Below are positions 35,272 through 46,062 of a DNA stretch of 64,000 bases, one piece after another. Below the pieces are notes generated by a model. It was not told the DNA's origin. It searched no databases and worked only from the letters and a program-made list of their open reading frames with translations. Location of the stretch: positions 61,564,057-61,628,056 of the forward strand of contig CM054120.1 in NCBI GenBank assembly GCA_028673005.1, given 5' to 3'. A program made the position numbers and the translations under genes. This stretch comes from Tanypteryx hageni (lineage: Eukaryota; Arthropoda; Insecta; Odonata; Petaluridae). Each line of letters starts with the position of its first letter. The first letter of the stretch is position 1.

Positions 35272-35479
35272 ACTAAATGCGGGAAGCGTCAAATAAAAAT
35301 TTAAGTACGAGTACATAATATTTTTTCACTAAATACGGGTTTTTCAGTAAATCGGGTTTCACTAAATGCGGGAAAATATTACATTGTTTATATGGAGCTA
35401 TTGTCGGGACTTGAAAAAATCTTCACTAAATCCGGGATTTCACTAAATGCGGGAACATTAAATCGGGGCTTTACTGTAC

Positions 35480-35989
35480 TTCGGACTTATGATATTTCTC
35501 CTTCTTTCCGGCAAACATCTATTTTATTGTAATTTTATTGTATCTTATTGTAATATTTACTTTTAAGTTTTTATGAACTTTTGTGTGACACAGTGATCAG
35601 ACATAAATACCTTTAAAATCAGTATGTATTTAGTTTTAAAAAATTTTATTTATATTTTCATCCCAGAATCACATTTTCCATCAATTTTTATATTCGACCC
35701 TTTTCCAATTGACTTGCAGATATTTCTATATTTGTATACTATATCTGCACCATTTGGCAAATCATCTTTAAAAGATAAGAGGAAACATGTATAACAGTGA
35801 ACATTGTACGCGAAGACCATCAAACTCTCCAAGAAATATAACTGTGATGGAATGCTGGCAGAAATGCTTCTTTCTATTGTTAGAATTCACTAGGTTCTTG
35901 TGGCATGAAAATATCCTGCTGCCTTCTTTGTTCATGAAATACGTAATTCTTTATGAGTATGGGGGAATAACCCCCATTATTTATTCTCT
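35480..35989. other. Intron 3, nothing recognised
   Basis: AT-rich sequence to the right of the Tigger element. Small frames have no motifs. Confidence 0.4.
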
Positions 35990-36385
35990 AAACCACCAAG
36001 TAGAATATGATTTATTTTATAAACATATGAAAGAAAAAATAAACATTTAATTGCATTTATAATGTTAAAAGCTGTTTTGAATTTATTTGCAGTATACATG
36101 TGAATTCTTGTGTAAAATACTACTTGTGTGATAGTTAAATCAAATCAAATGTGTTGGAACATATTTTTGGAAGATTAAAAATGGTGTATAATCAAGAGAA
36201 AAATTCACTTATTTACTGAACCATTAAATGAATATAATTAATCCATTATTATTAGTTATTGCTTAAAGAAGATGAATAAAGAGATTAATTTACGTATTTA
36301 GCTTTTTTACGCTGTGTACTAGACTAGGTCCCTGACATGGTTTAATCTCCCCTAAACCTAGTATTATTTCCCCTTTCCTTCCCCC
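35990..36385. repeat. Dispersed repeat, inverted copy of 4517-4905
   Basis: It matches the segment inside the hAT pseudogene at 4.5 kb in the opposite orientation, sharing TAATCCATTATTATTAGTTA and ACTAGTATTATTTCCCC-type blocks. Here it runs into the modules described at 36325-36620. Confidence 0.7.
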
Positions 36386-36620
36386 TTCATTTTTTCCCTT
36401 TACTTCTTGGCATGTATGTGTGCATGTGTTTGTAGTTGCTTAGTAGGTCCCTGTCATGGTCATACTGACTCACAAACCTAGGGTCCCTGGCACAGAGTAA
36501 CTCCTCACAAACCCGCTCTCGTTTCCTTTCCACCTTTAAGATTAGTGCTTGTGCAATTGAGTGAGTGAATGTGTGAGTGAAATCAGGTCCCTGGCATGGA
36601 GTAACAACCCCTAAACCTGT
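36325..36620. repeat. Four irregularly spaced AGGTCCCTG...AAACCT modules
   Basis: Modules of 35-40 bp at about 36325-36361, 36444-36481, 36481-36515 and 36584-36620 begin TAGGTCCCTG(G/A/T)CA and end CC(T/C)AAACCTA or close variants. TAGGT at the start and ACCTA at the end form an inverted pair. The first module is shared with the 4.5-kb copy. No known repeat family was recognised. Confidence 0.5.
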
Positions 36621-36856
36621 AAGTTTATAATTTTTATTGTCTTTTGCCTTTTCCTGCTTTTCCTCCTCCTCCTTCATTGTGTGTCTCTAATTTTGAATTT
36701 TACGGTTAAGGAGTTAATTCTATTTAACTCCAAGAATATACTTTTGATAATAAAATATTTAGTCAATTATTAAATATTACATATGATCAAGTACCAAAAA
36801 TTTTAATTTATAGTATAACATTATACAATGCTGTTAATTTAAACAGTAAAACTTAC

Positions 36857-37043
36857 CCAAAAGCTGAACCGGAGTTCCAAGACACAAGCCTGTTATGCTG
36901 AGAGGAGCTAGTAAACCCTCCAGAATGACATTTCCTAAAATCAGTGTTTGTGCAATGAGACAAGGGTTTATGCATATGATAGAGTGGCTTATCAATTGGC
37001 TTGGCCCACATCACTTCAATCACAGCTCCATCCAGTTCAACAC
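36857..37043 (-). CDS. A1CF/RBM46/RBM47-like protein, exon 3 (end of RRM3 and linker)
   Basis: This 187-nt exon was found by reading the minus strand. The acceptor is ttttaaag|GTGTTGAA and the donor TTTTGG|gtaagt. Two bases complete the Gly codon left open by exon 2, giving MNG-VELDGAVIEVMWAKPIDKP, the last strand of RRM3 in this family. A low-complexity stretch rich in Ser, His and Asn follows and ends at SWNSGSAFG, leaving two bases of a Gly codon. The frame is open throughout and the codon phases join on both sides. It is separated from exon 2 by 11,650 bp holding an RTE LINE, a Penelope-like element, a piggyBac copy and a SINE. Confidence 0.88.
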
Positions 37044-37169
37044 CTTTAAAACAAAGGAATTTAGTCAGTGATAATTCAATTACATCTGCTCACTTATATT
37101 CATTTTCAATCTAAGTTTAAAATCAGCAAGTACCATTCAAATTAGGTACAATATTCCAATAGTTAAACA

Positions 37170-37532
37170 CTGAGTGCCCAGTCTTCCTGGATTTTTTAGA
37201 TTTGTCCTGGTTTACAGCAGTTTAAAATTTGTAATATTTGATTTGACATAATTATGAGGCAGTATTATCTTATTAATAATTTGTAATAAATTGACCCTAA
37301 AATATTAATTTTGATAATTTTCCTGTTCAACTCTCCTAATAATGTGCACACAATTTGAATTTGTTAAATTATTTGCAACTTTTTGAACAAAATTATAATC
37401 AAGGCATGTAAAATTTGTTTATATAGAAAATGGAAGAACTAAAAATAAATTATCATCTCAGATATGTCACAGTTTTTCTTCCTCAAAACACTTTATGTCC
37501 TGGTTTTGCTTCCTCTGAATCTGGTCACCCTA
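37170..37532. mobile_element. Probable hAT-type MITE
   Basis: The right end, read in reverse, is TAGGGTGACCAGATTCAGAG; the left end is CTGAGTGCCCAGTCTTCCTG. CCTGG/CCAGG boxes occur inside both ends. The flanks GTTAAACA and GTAAAAAA resemble each other as a decayed 8-bp duplication. There is no coding capacity. Confidence 0.5.
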
Positions 37533-37892
37533 GTAAAAAATGTGACATTTGGATAACAAAAGAGTAGTTTTAGTAATATTATAGTTTCAAGTAATACAGG
37601 GTGCATAAAAATTTAAAACTTCTCCTTTCCTTAATTATTAACCAATCTAAACAAAATATTTATGCTATTTATATGATATTTCCACTGCAGAGAGAACATT
37701 ACCAAATTTTCCGTCATATAAGATGCACCAGGGTAGAAGACACACCCCAGTTTTTTAGAAGATTTTTCAGGAAAAACAGTATTTTGGTTCACCAAGGCAT
37801 TTAGGAAGAGCATGTTCTGTATCATTGCTAGCTGTGATTAAGTCCATATCTGGCAACCTTAACAGAAAATATTAGTGTGATAACAGTTAAAT

Positions 37893-40800
37893 ATCATCAT
37901 CATCATCATGCTTCTGTCCGAAGACAGGTTTTAACTGAATCGCTGCCTCCATTTCTCTCTCTCCCTAGAAGCCTCTTTTATACCTCTATAAGTATTATAT
38001 CCCTGCTTTATATTATCTAATATTCCTATTCTATTTCTCCTTCTTCCTCTTCTTCCACTAATTTTTCCTTCTAAGATCGTCCTTTGTAAACACTGTCTTC
38101 TCAATATGTGCCCTATCCAATTTGCTTTTCTTTTCCTGATTGTTTTTATTAGCGTCCTTTCTTCTCCCACCATTTCTAATACTTCTTCATTTCTCTTCCT
38201 TTCTGTCCATTTCACTTTCATCATTCTTCTCCATACCCACATCTCAAAACTTTCTAAATATTTTTCCTCCTTTCTCCTTACCGTCCATGTCTCTGCACCA
38301 TAAAGAGCTATGCTCCATATGTAGCATTTTGCTCATTTCTTCCTTGTTTCTAAATTGTTGTGAGAAGCTCCTTCTTCTCGTTAAATGCTGCTTTTGCCAT
38401 TGCAATCCTACTTCTGATGTCCTGTGTACTACTTCCATCCTTTGCTAAAATACTGCCGAGATATTTGAAACTACTTACTTGTTCCAATTTTTGGCCATTT
38501 ACCATTATATTTAATTCTTTATGTTCCTTTGAAACCACCATGACTTTCGTTTTTTCTGCATTGATCTTCATTCCATATTGTTGGCCAACCTCCACTAGTC
38601 TGTCTGTCATCCTCTGAAGCTCTTTCTCGCCTTCTGCTATTAAGTCCTGATCATCTGCGTATTTAATGGTGGTAATACTTTCAACTCCTATCTTAAATCC
38701 TTTCTCTTCCATCAACGCTTCTTCTGTTATTGTTTCTGCATAAATATTAAATATCGCTGGTGAAATAGGACAACCCTGCCTCACTCCCCTCCCTATTGAA
38801 GTACTTTCTGTTTCTTCGCCTTCAACCCTGACTCTAATCTTTTGATCAAAGTAAAGGTTTTTAAGCAGTCTTTTATCTTTCCAATCTTTTCCTATTTTGT
38901 TTAAAATACCCAGCATTTTATTCCATTTCACTCGGTCAAAAGCTTTCTCCCAATCTACAAAACAAAAATACATACCTTTATTGACTTCGAGCGCTCTTTC
39001 TATCATCATCCTCATACATCCTATAGCATCTCTAGTCCCCCTTCCTCTTCTAAAACCAAACTGATTATCTTGCAGCTCCTTTTCTATTTTACATTCAATT
39101 CTTTTTGTTATTATTCTGGTTAGAACTTTAGCTGTATGAGAAATTAAACTAATAGTTCTGTAATCCTTACAACATTTTGCATTGTTCTTTTTCTCCAGTG
39201 GTACCATCACAACATCTAAAAAATCTTCAGGCCATATACCAGTATCATATACTTGGTTAAAAAATTTTGTGAGTTGCTTAACTGCTTTAGACCCCAAAAC
39301 CTTAAGAACGTCCATGGGTATATCATCACTCCCAACAGCCTTCCTTCTTTTCATGTCATCAATTGCTCTTTTAACTTCAGACTCGAGAATACTTGGTCCT
39401 AGCTGATCTTCTTCCACATCCTCTTTTTCATTTAATTCAATATTTCTTGGCTTTCCTTCTTTGTCATACAGAACCTCAATGTATTCTTTCCAGTCATTCT
39501 TTACATTGTCTGGCCCAGATACTATTTTAACACTTTTGTTCATGATTCCTTTACGTCCTATCTTTCTTGCTTTTTTTCTTGAATAGTTCCCTTGCTTTGC
39601 TATACATGAGGTCTGTTCTACAAATTCTTTCGCATTCGACAATCTCCTCGCATTTCTCATTTATCCACTGTTCTCTGGCTTTATCTGTTTCCCTTCTTAA
39701 AGCATTATTTAACTCCTTGTACTTTCTTAGGCCTTCTTCAGTGTTTATGTTCTTCCACTTTCTCCGCTCTTCCATTTTTTGCAGCATGGCTGCTGTGATC
39801 CAGGGTTTTTTTGTTTCTTTCACCCGTTATCTTTCCTACCTTCTTTTCCATTACATCTTTAATGTTGCTATGGATGTACCTCCACTCCTCATCTACATTC
39901 TTCCTATTTTCTTCAGCTCTCTCCCCCAACCTTTCCTCCAGCTCAGTCATGATAGCCTCCTTGTTTTTAAGGAGTTCCTCTAAGTTCCATTTCTTGTTAA
40001 CTCTTATGATTCTCTTAACGCTCTTCAGTCTACATTGTATATTTGCCACCAAAAGGTTGTGGTCAGAATCGATATCTGCCCCTGGTAGTGTTTTCACATT
40101 TTTAATGCTATTTCTAAATCTTTCATTGACTAGTATGTAATCTATCTGGTATCGTCTCTGGTCTCCTGGGCTTCTCCATGGGTAAAGTTTCCGCTGGTGA
40201 TGCTTAAACCATGTATTAGTTACAATCAATCTATTTCTATGGCAGAATTCCACAAGTTTATCTTTCATTTCTCTTCCCTAGTCCATATTTTCCCACTATG
40301 TTATCTTCCTGTCCCTCTCCGACTACACTGTTCCAATCTCCCATTACTATGTTGGTGATCCTTCCTTTTCCCTCCTCCTCCAATATCTCTTTAATCTGTT
40401 CATAAATTTCATCTACTTCGTCGTCGCCAGCATTAGTTGTTGGCATATACACTTGAATTATAAGCAGTTCCACTGGCTCCATCTGAAGTTTTACGGCTAT
40501 TAATCTATCATTAACTGTCACTACCTTGCTAATTCTTTCAGCTATCTCTTTTCTCATTATAATCCCCACTCCCCTTTCCCTTTTCTCCCCTCCCGAGTAA
40601 ATAATCTTAAATTCATCTGAATTTATCTCGCCTTCTCCTTCCCACTGAACTTCACTAAGACCTACTATACCTACATTATTCCTTCTCATTTCCCTTTTTA
40701 AGTTCTCTAGTTTTCCCCCTGAATTCATAGTCCTAACATTCCATGTGCCTATTTTTAATTTCTCACTACTTGCTTTCTTATTAATATTCCATTTCCTCTG

Positions 40801-41214
40801 TGCATCCCCTAGGGTAGTCCCCACCCGGAGATCCGATTGGGGGACTATTTTACCTCCGGAATATTTTATCCCAGAAAGATCCATAGAGGTATTTTCAGCC
40901 TATCATGGGAAATATAATGAGGTAGTTTCCCCTTGCTTTCCTCATCGCAGTTTCACAGAGTGATTACCTATCTGTAGCTGTTCAGATCCACATGATCACC
41001 ACCTACAGAGGTACTGTGCAAGCTGCTGCCCTTGCACAGGGGGATGTAAAACCCCCAAGACTGTTTCTTAGTCTGACTCTTCCTCTCATACCTTTCCGGC
41101 TTGGATGGTTCTACCAGGAGAATTATCTCCCGCCGGCATAGCTCTTTGGTTTGTAAGAGTACACAAACCCTCCCACCTCTGTAAGGTTATGCAGTCCTTA
41201 GAGAGGGATTTAAA
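37893..41214 (-). mobile_element. RTE-type LINE, near full length
   Basis: The minus-strand element begins near 41214 with a 5' region (GGTGGGAGGGTTTGTGTACT and GCCGGCGGGAGATAATTCTC), continues through endonuclease and RT, and ends at about 37893 with CTTCGGACAGAAGCATGATG and a short (ATG)n array. The trinucleotide 3' tail without poly(A) is typical of RTE elements. It lies in host intron 2 in the same orientation as the gene. Confidence 0.85.
37931..40884 (-). pseudogene. RTE endonuclease-reverse transcriptase, frameshifted
   Basis: The endonuclease domain reads KLKIGTWNVRTMNSGGKLEN, NVGIVGLSEVQWEG, RGVGIIMRKEIAER, NIVMGDWNSVVGEG, then after a frame change near 40265 DYILVNERFRN and DIDSDHNLLVAN. 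The RT (436-codon frame 39660-38350) has KAVGSDDIPMDVLK, WPEDFLDVVMVPLEKKNN, KDYRTISLISHTAKVL, NQFGFRRGRGTRDAI, FVDWEKAFDRVKWNKM, GVRQGCPISPAIFNIYAETI and catalytic IKYADDQDLIAEG. A last frame (38242-37931) has VWRRMMKVKWTERKRNEEVL and IGHILRR. Frame changes near 40265, 39828, 39570 and 38340 inactivate it. Few substitutions break motifs, so it is relatively recent. Confidence 0.9.
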
Positions 41215-41382
41215 TATAATGTTTTAGATAAACACAATTTGTAAAATAAATCGGGGTGATCTAAGACATAAATAAAATATTTGGGAATGTCTGTGAACCC
41301 GAAAGTCATTTTACTTAAAGCTGTGGGAGTGTGCTACACACATTGCAGGCATAGATACCATTTACTGATAGTACTTACTTAG

Positions 41383-42670
41383 CCCTTTCTGGTCCAAATT
41401 TAAATGCCAGTATCCCCAGTTTTGAGCATTTTAATTTGCAGGACTCTCCCTCCAAGAACATCAGTTCACATAAATGATAGTAACATAATACTTTTTCTTT
41501 TACTGAAATTTTCAGTAACTATTTACTTATTAATGTATTATTTATTTTTAAAAATTCCTACTTTGTAATGGTTTTAGTTAAATGTCACTCACATGGAAAT
41601 ATTTTAAAATAGATTTATACCTATTAAAAGCCATGCAATTACGAACAATTGGGCAATTAATATAAAAGCTATGTCAATAATCCCTGTTTTCTGAAAAATC
41701 GAATATTCCCATCCAAAATAGCACTTTAGTTCTTCTAATGTAATATCAACCCACCCTTTATCAACCATCCCTGAATTGTTTTGTTTGAATTGGGTGTATA
41801 TATTGGTGTTATCTGAGATCTTTTGAAAAAAATCCTCACCGCCTAACATAAATATCAGGTAAGAAAATTCATTCGCACCAGAAGACAAATCATGAATAGG
41901 GACACTAAACCCCACAAAATCACCAAGTCCTTCATAACGCTCCATATCTTTCCAGTAAGTAAGATTCACATGGAGTGATTCACCTGATTGAAGATCTCTC
42001 TTGGCAAGAAATTGCATAATATCATCCTTGGACTGTTTCACCTGGAACTTCCAACAACTCTGAATCACTCGAACTATCAGAACCACTTGAATAAATTTCT
42101 TTATTCAGTTCTTCTGCATCACTTAACTGAGCCATGGTCACAACTGAGGGCTATGTTAAAAAAAAATAGTTTTTCCTCCTCTCTTGCACAAGGAAAAGGT
42201 TTGCTTATGAACAGCATGACAGTTCTATTACAGAATAAAAGCTCATATGCCCGAGATGATGATGGCCCTTTAGCCATCTTTCTCATCTCTGCCATGGTCA
42301 TGGCCAAGAGATGTCATCGGAAAATAATTTAGAGCACTCAGCATATTGGAACGTAAGGAGGTTTGCTTACATATGGCATACCACCTCCATCACAGAAGAA
42401 AAGCTCATATATTCATTCATTCATTCATCAGTTGAACCAACAGGCAGTGTTTAGAAAATTATTTTTTTTGGAGTGTTTATAAGGGAGGGGAATGAATACC
42501 TGAGAAGGAAGTGTATATAATGAGAAGAAACAGACCCAACACAAAGAACACATTCATTGCACACCAGAAGAGAAAAAAGAAATAATCATTTTTATGGGTG
42601 CTTATGGGTGTCTCCTGCGGAAAGGTCGCTTTAGGTTCGGACACTTTCGAATGCTTCATGCCAGAAAGGG
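41383..42670 (-). mobile_element. piggyBac-like element, internally deleted (copy 3)
   Basis: The right end is CCAGAAAGGG followed by TTAA (42671-42674); the left end is CCCTTTCTGG preceded by TTAG (41379-41382), a mutated TTAA. The 10-bp ends are perfect and begin CCC, as in classical piggyBac. At 1,288 bp it keeps only the first part of the transposase. Confidence 0.8.
41604..42135 (-). pseudogene. piggyBac-like transposase, N-terminal part
   Basis: ATG 42135 opens MAQLSDAEELNKEIYSSGSD, an acidic N-terminus. The downstream frame (from about 42000) has ESLHVNLTYWKDMERYEGLG and FMLGGEDFFQKISDNTNIYT, the start of the DDE_Tnp_1_7 domain, then WVDITLEELKCYFG. The two parts join either through a short intron of about 50 bp (CCAG|gtgaaa...aatcag|GTGAAT) or through a frameshift. 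The catalytic aspartates are missing; the hydrophobic last 30 codons are deletion-junction sequence and not a membrane protein. Confidence 0.75.
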
Positions 42671-42674
42671 TTAA

Positions 42675-43949
42675 ACTTAAGTGTGGGATGATATTTTAAT
42701 TTAATGGGATAAATAATACATAGACTGCATATGTAATAATGATACATATGCTCAATTATTCCTTTTTCTTCTGCAACACTTTTTGCCTCATACATGATGA
42801 TTCTGATCAATATAGCAATACCAAACTACTTCTGTTCTACTATCCATCACATCCTTCCCTAGTTGTGGCCATTTAGGACCAACCTTATGAAAACTTTCTC
42901 TTTTCCCATGAGCTTCGGTTTTTCCTCATTTTCTCCATTCACAGATGATTTTTTCTGTGGGAGGTGAACCAAAATGACATGCTGCCACATGGTTTCCATA
43001 TGTTTTCGCATATTGAATCACCTGAGGCTTATATTTTTCAAGTTTTCATGGCCAGTGTCACGGCATTGACTTGGATGGTATTGTTGCTGTCTGACCAGTA
43101 ATGTATGCGGCATTCACCATCAGCAATATGGTCACTGTACGAATACGGCATGGCTGATGCACAGATGTGTAAATACGTGTATCAACACTGTTACCACATG
43201 GGCCCTTATGTGCCTACAACAGTTTATTTAATTCAGACAGATGTAGCAGCAAAGCAACAATATTTCAAGGTTAAACATTAATTTTAAATGTTTGAGGACT
43301 TTCATAACAAGGTAACTCATGATGGTGATTTGATTTTGATATGATGGCAACTTAAATCACTAGAAAGTCATTGTCACCTGAACTTTCATTCCAAAGTGAT
43401 TCAATTTTGACATGATGCGATATTTGAAATTTCATATAAGGTAAAATCATGTTAGTTGGACATGATTTTCTCAAAAGAAATAATGTAAATAGGGGGATGC
43501 CTTCCAGCATCCTATCCTAATTGACATTTTTAATTTTATTCTTATACACTTTGGTTAATGCTTTGTGTTTTTTATTTGTTTATGCACAATTCATACAGGT
43601 AACTCATTTTTACGGAAAAGAAACAATGATAATGCAGATGGTTCTTAGCGTTGCTTTGTGAAGACCTGTATGATGATCAATATCACGTATTTGTTCACTG
43701 TTCTCATAGCACTTAAGTAAATCTAGTTTTTGCTTTAGCGATATAACTTTTCTTGGTTTCTTTCTCCCACCACCAATAAAATATTAACTATATTTTTTTG
43801 TATCGCCATTTTGAATCAGCTGTTCAACTGTTCACCATTTATTTAGCAGAGGTTACTTAGAAGATTTGTAAAATGATAATTTTAAACAAAAAATTACTAT
43901 GAATTAAACATTTTTGTTTTAATACATGAAATAATTTTTCAAAAGATAA
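42675..43949. other. Intron 2, nothing recognised
   Basis: Mixed sequence without a convincing gene. TCATGTTAGTTGGACATGAT near 43449 resembles motifs in the dispersed repeat at 10.1 and 46.3 kb. Confidence 0.35.
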
Positions 43950-43952
43950 CAT

Positions 43953-45838
43953 ATGAGAAGAATATTCTCTCTTCTCCAGAAACTTGAAGACCTGACTTCT
44001 ATGCATCTGAAAAATTCCGTCCACCCCCCACCTCCCACCCCTATATCCCCCTCCGAGCACTCTTTCCACGACCGTGTCCTCAACCTTTCCCAAACCAAAT
44101 TCGCCCCTAGTGAAATGGATATTGTGAATTTGGGACTGAAACATATCACCAACCTCTCCCTCTCCTCCAAAGACTTTAAAAACTTAGCAGTGGATTGTGA
44201 AATTGTCCTCTCCCGTGAAAACAAAGTAATTAAATTTGCAGTTGCCCTAACTATTTCTTCCTATATCATGAAGACTCCCTCTGCCATTGCCTCCCAATCC
44301 TTGCGACGCACTGTTAAGGATGTTTCAGATACCATCTCCAAGGAGGATCTCGTCATCAGCAAAGCAGACAAAGGAAGCTGCATGGTGATCCTGAACAAAT
44401 CAGACTACATCCGGAAATGCTTGGACTTCATCCAAGGAAATGATATTACCCATCTCCTCAAAGATCCCACTACCAACCTCCATCAGAAGATCAAGAATGC
44501 CATCTCCTTGCGCCCATCACTTTTCCCCTGACACTCCTCCAGTAAAGCCTTACAAATAAATTCTCTTGCGCCTAGGCTTTACGGCCTCCCAAAAATTCAT
44601 AAACCCGGAATTCCTATTTGGCCAGTGGTCTCCAGTGTATCCTCCCCAGCACATAAACTTGCCTTTCAAGTGAACAATTGGTTTAGAGAGTTCACATGCT
44701 TCCTCCCAAGATACAGTGTGAAAAATTCCATTGAACTTACGGATAAACTGAAACCCTTGGTTTTAACTCCCAATTCCAAACTTGTGTCCTTCGATGTGGA
44801 GAAATTATTTACTAGTGTACCCCCGTCCGAAGCCTTATGTCTTGCCGAAGACATTCTTTCATCGTCAGATAACCCGATGAACCTAGTGATAGAAATTAAA
44901 TACTGTTTTGGTGTCGCTATGTAGATGATATTTTTTGCATTTGGAATGGTACTGAGAGAATATTGTGTAATTTTGCCTCCTACCTGAACAACCTTCACCC
45001 CTCAATCACCTTTACTTTTGAAATTGAAGAAAACCAATCTCTGAACTACCTAGACCTAACCATTTGATGCCTTAACCTTAACCTATTCTCCATCTTCCGC
45101 AAGCCTAAATACACCAACCACATACTGCATGTTTCCTCCAGACACCACACTTCCCAAAAACATGCCGTTTTCCACTCGATGATACACCATCTCACGCACA
45201 TCCCTCTTTCTCCTTACTCCTTCCAAAAAGAACTTAACACTATTAAACATATTGTGCTTGCTAATGGTTATTCCCTTTCCCTAATAAACACTATACTGTT
45301 CCATAAACAAAAGAAATTGGCCCTCAATAAAATCTTCTGCTCTTCTCTGGAGACCGAAACCAAACCTTGCTGGTTTTGCTTTCTTTATACAAGTCCTCTT
45401 TCCCTCAAAATTGCAAACTTTCTCCCAAAAAACCTATCAAGACCTGCTTTCTATGGAACCTCCAGTTTAGGCCATCTTCTTTCCAATGGAAAAGATAACA
45501 TCGAAAATCTTAATAAAAGCGGCATTTACAAATTGAGTTGCAATGATTGCGACAAATTTTACATTGGACAAATGGGAAGAAATTTTACAAACCACTGCAA
45601 AGAACACTCACATTGCTTTACTTCCAACTCCCAAAAATCCCATTTTGCAAAACACCTCATTGACCACAAACATTCTGCCAATTTTTGTTCAACCATATTG
45701 CATCTCAAAAAAAAGAGCTGGAGACTCAACCTTCTCGAACAATTAGAAATCCTCCACCACAGGAAGACCCATGCCAATGACATTATTAACGAACATCTCT
45801 TCCCAACCCACTCCTTCCCTCGGTCTATCCCTTGCTAA
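43953..45838 (+). pseudogene. Penelope-like RT with GIY-YIG endonuclease, deleted and frameshifted
   Basis: The first frame has SKADKGSCMVILNKSDYIRK, a Penelope RT N-terminal motif. Next come LRLYGLPKIHKPGIPIWPVV, SSPAHKLAFQVNNWF and KLVSFDVEKLFTSVPPSEAL (catalytic Asp in motif A). The segment normally carrying the DGxAMGSP palm strand is deleted after LVIEIK (about 44900), joining directly to RYVDDIFCIWNG (motif C, other frame). The last frame (45179-45838) has a KHAVFHSMIHHLTHIPLSP block and the nuclease GIYKLSCNDCDKFYIGQMGR with CxxC. Stops at 44529 and 45065 and the deletion make it inactive. Confidence 0.88.
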
Positions 45839-45993
45839 ACAATTACCCCAACCATCTTCTTCCCCCTCTGCCCACACCATAAAAAGTACCGTTTAAGAGA
45901 CCCTCTTCCTTCCCCCTATCCTGTTTTCTCCACACCTCCCTCCCCGACCTTGCCCATTTCCTATATATACATTGCAGTGTCCTTATTCTTGAC

Positions 45994-46023
45994 CTGATGA
46001 TGACTAAGCGTTAGTCAAAATCG
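45994..46023 (+). ncRNA. Hammerhead-like motif with altered core, Penelope copy 2
   Basis: CTGATGA (45994-46000) is followed by a perfect 7-bp hairpin TGACTAA-GCG-TTAGTCA (46001-46017) and AAATCGGTCG. Compared with copy 1, the GAAAC box is changed to CAAAAT-like sequence, so a functional hammerhead is unlikely, but the stem II position is conserved with compensating sequence. Confidence 0.4.
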
Positions 46024-46062
46024 GTCGTCTGTTTTGTGTGAGTTATTAAAGTGGATTCTTTA

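Larger units (their letters stand above)
29438..35477 (-). mobile_element. Tigger-type element, internally rearranged, host of a hAT insertion
   Basis: TA at 29436-29437 and 35478-35479 bound ends CATTAAAACCCCTATTTAAC and, reversed, CAGTAAAGCCCCGATTTAAT, agreeing at 17 of 21 positions. The right subterminal part repeats CACTAAATGCGGGA-like boxes (about 35270, 35325, 35366, 35430, 35449). A 3,196-bp hAT element (31581-34776) is nested inside; without it the element is about 2.8 kb. Its transposase lies at 29928-30824. Confidence 0.8.
43950..46062 (+). mobile_element. Penelope-like element, copy 2
   Basis: It consists of a decayed RT plus GIY-YIG gene followed by a 3' region CTATATATACATTG, then CCTGATGATGACTAAGCG and TCGGTCG, parallel to the 3' region of copy 1 at 13.94-14.01 kb. 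It is a different, diverged lineage of the same type of element. The 5' boundary is approximate. Confidence 0.82.

Noticed and set aside
41604..41720. A membrane-protein segment (hydrophobic stretch IDIAFILIAQLFVIAWLLIG)
   Set aside because: It is the readthrough tail of a deleted piggyBac transposase next to the element's internal deletion; no independent gene evidence.
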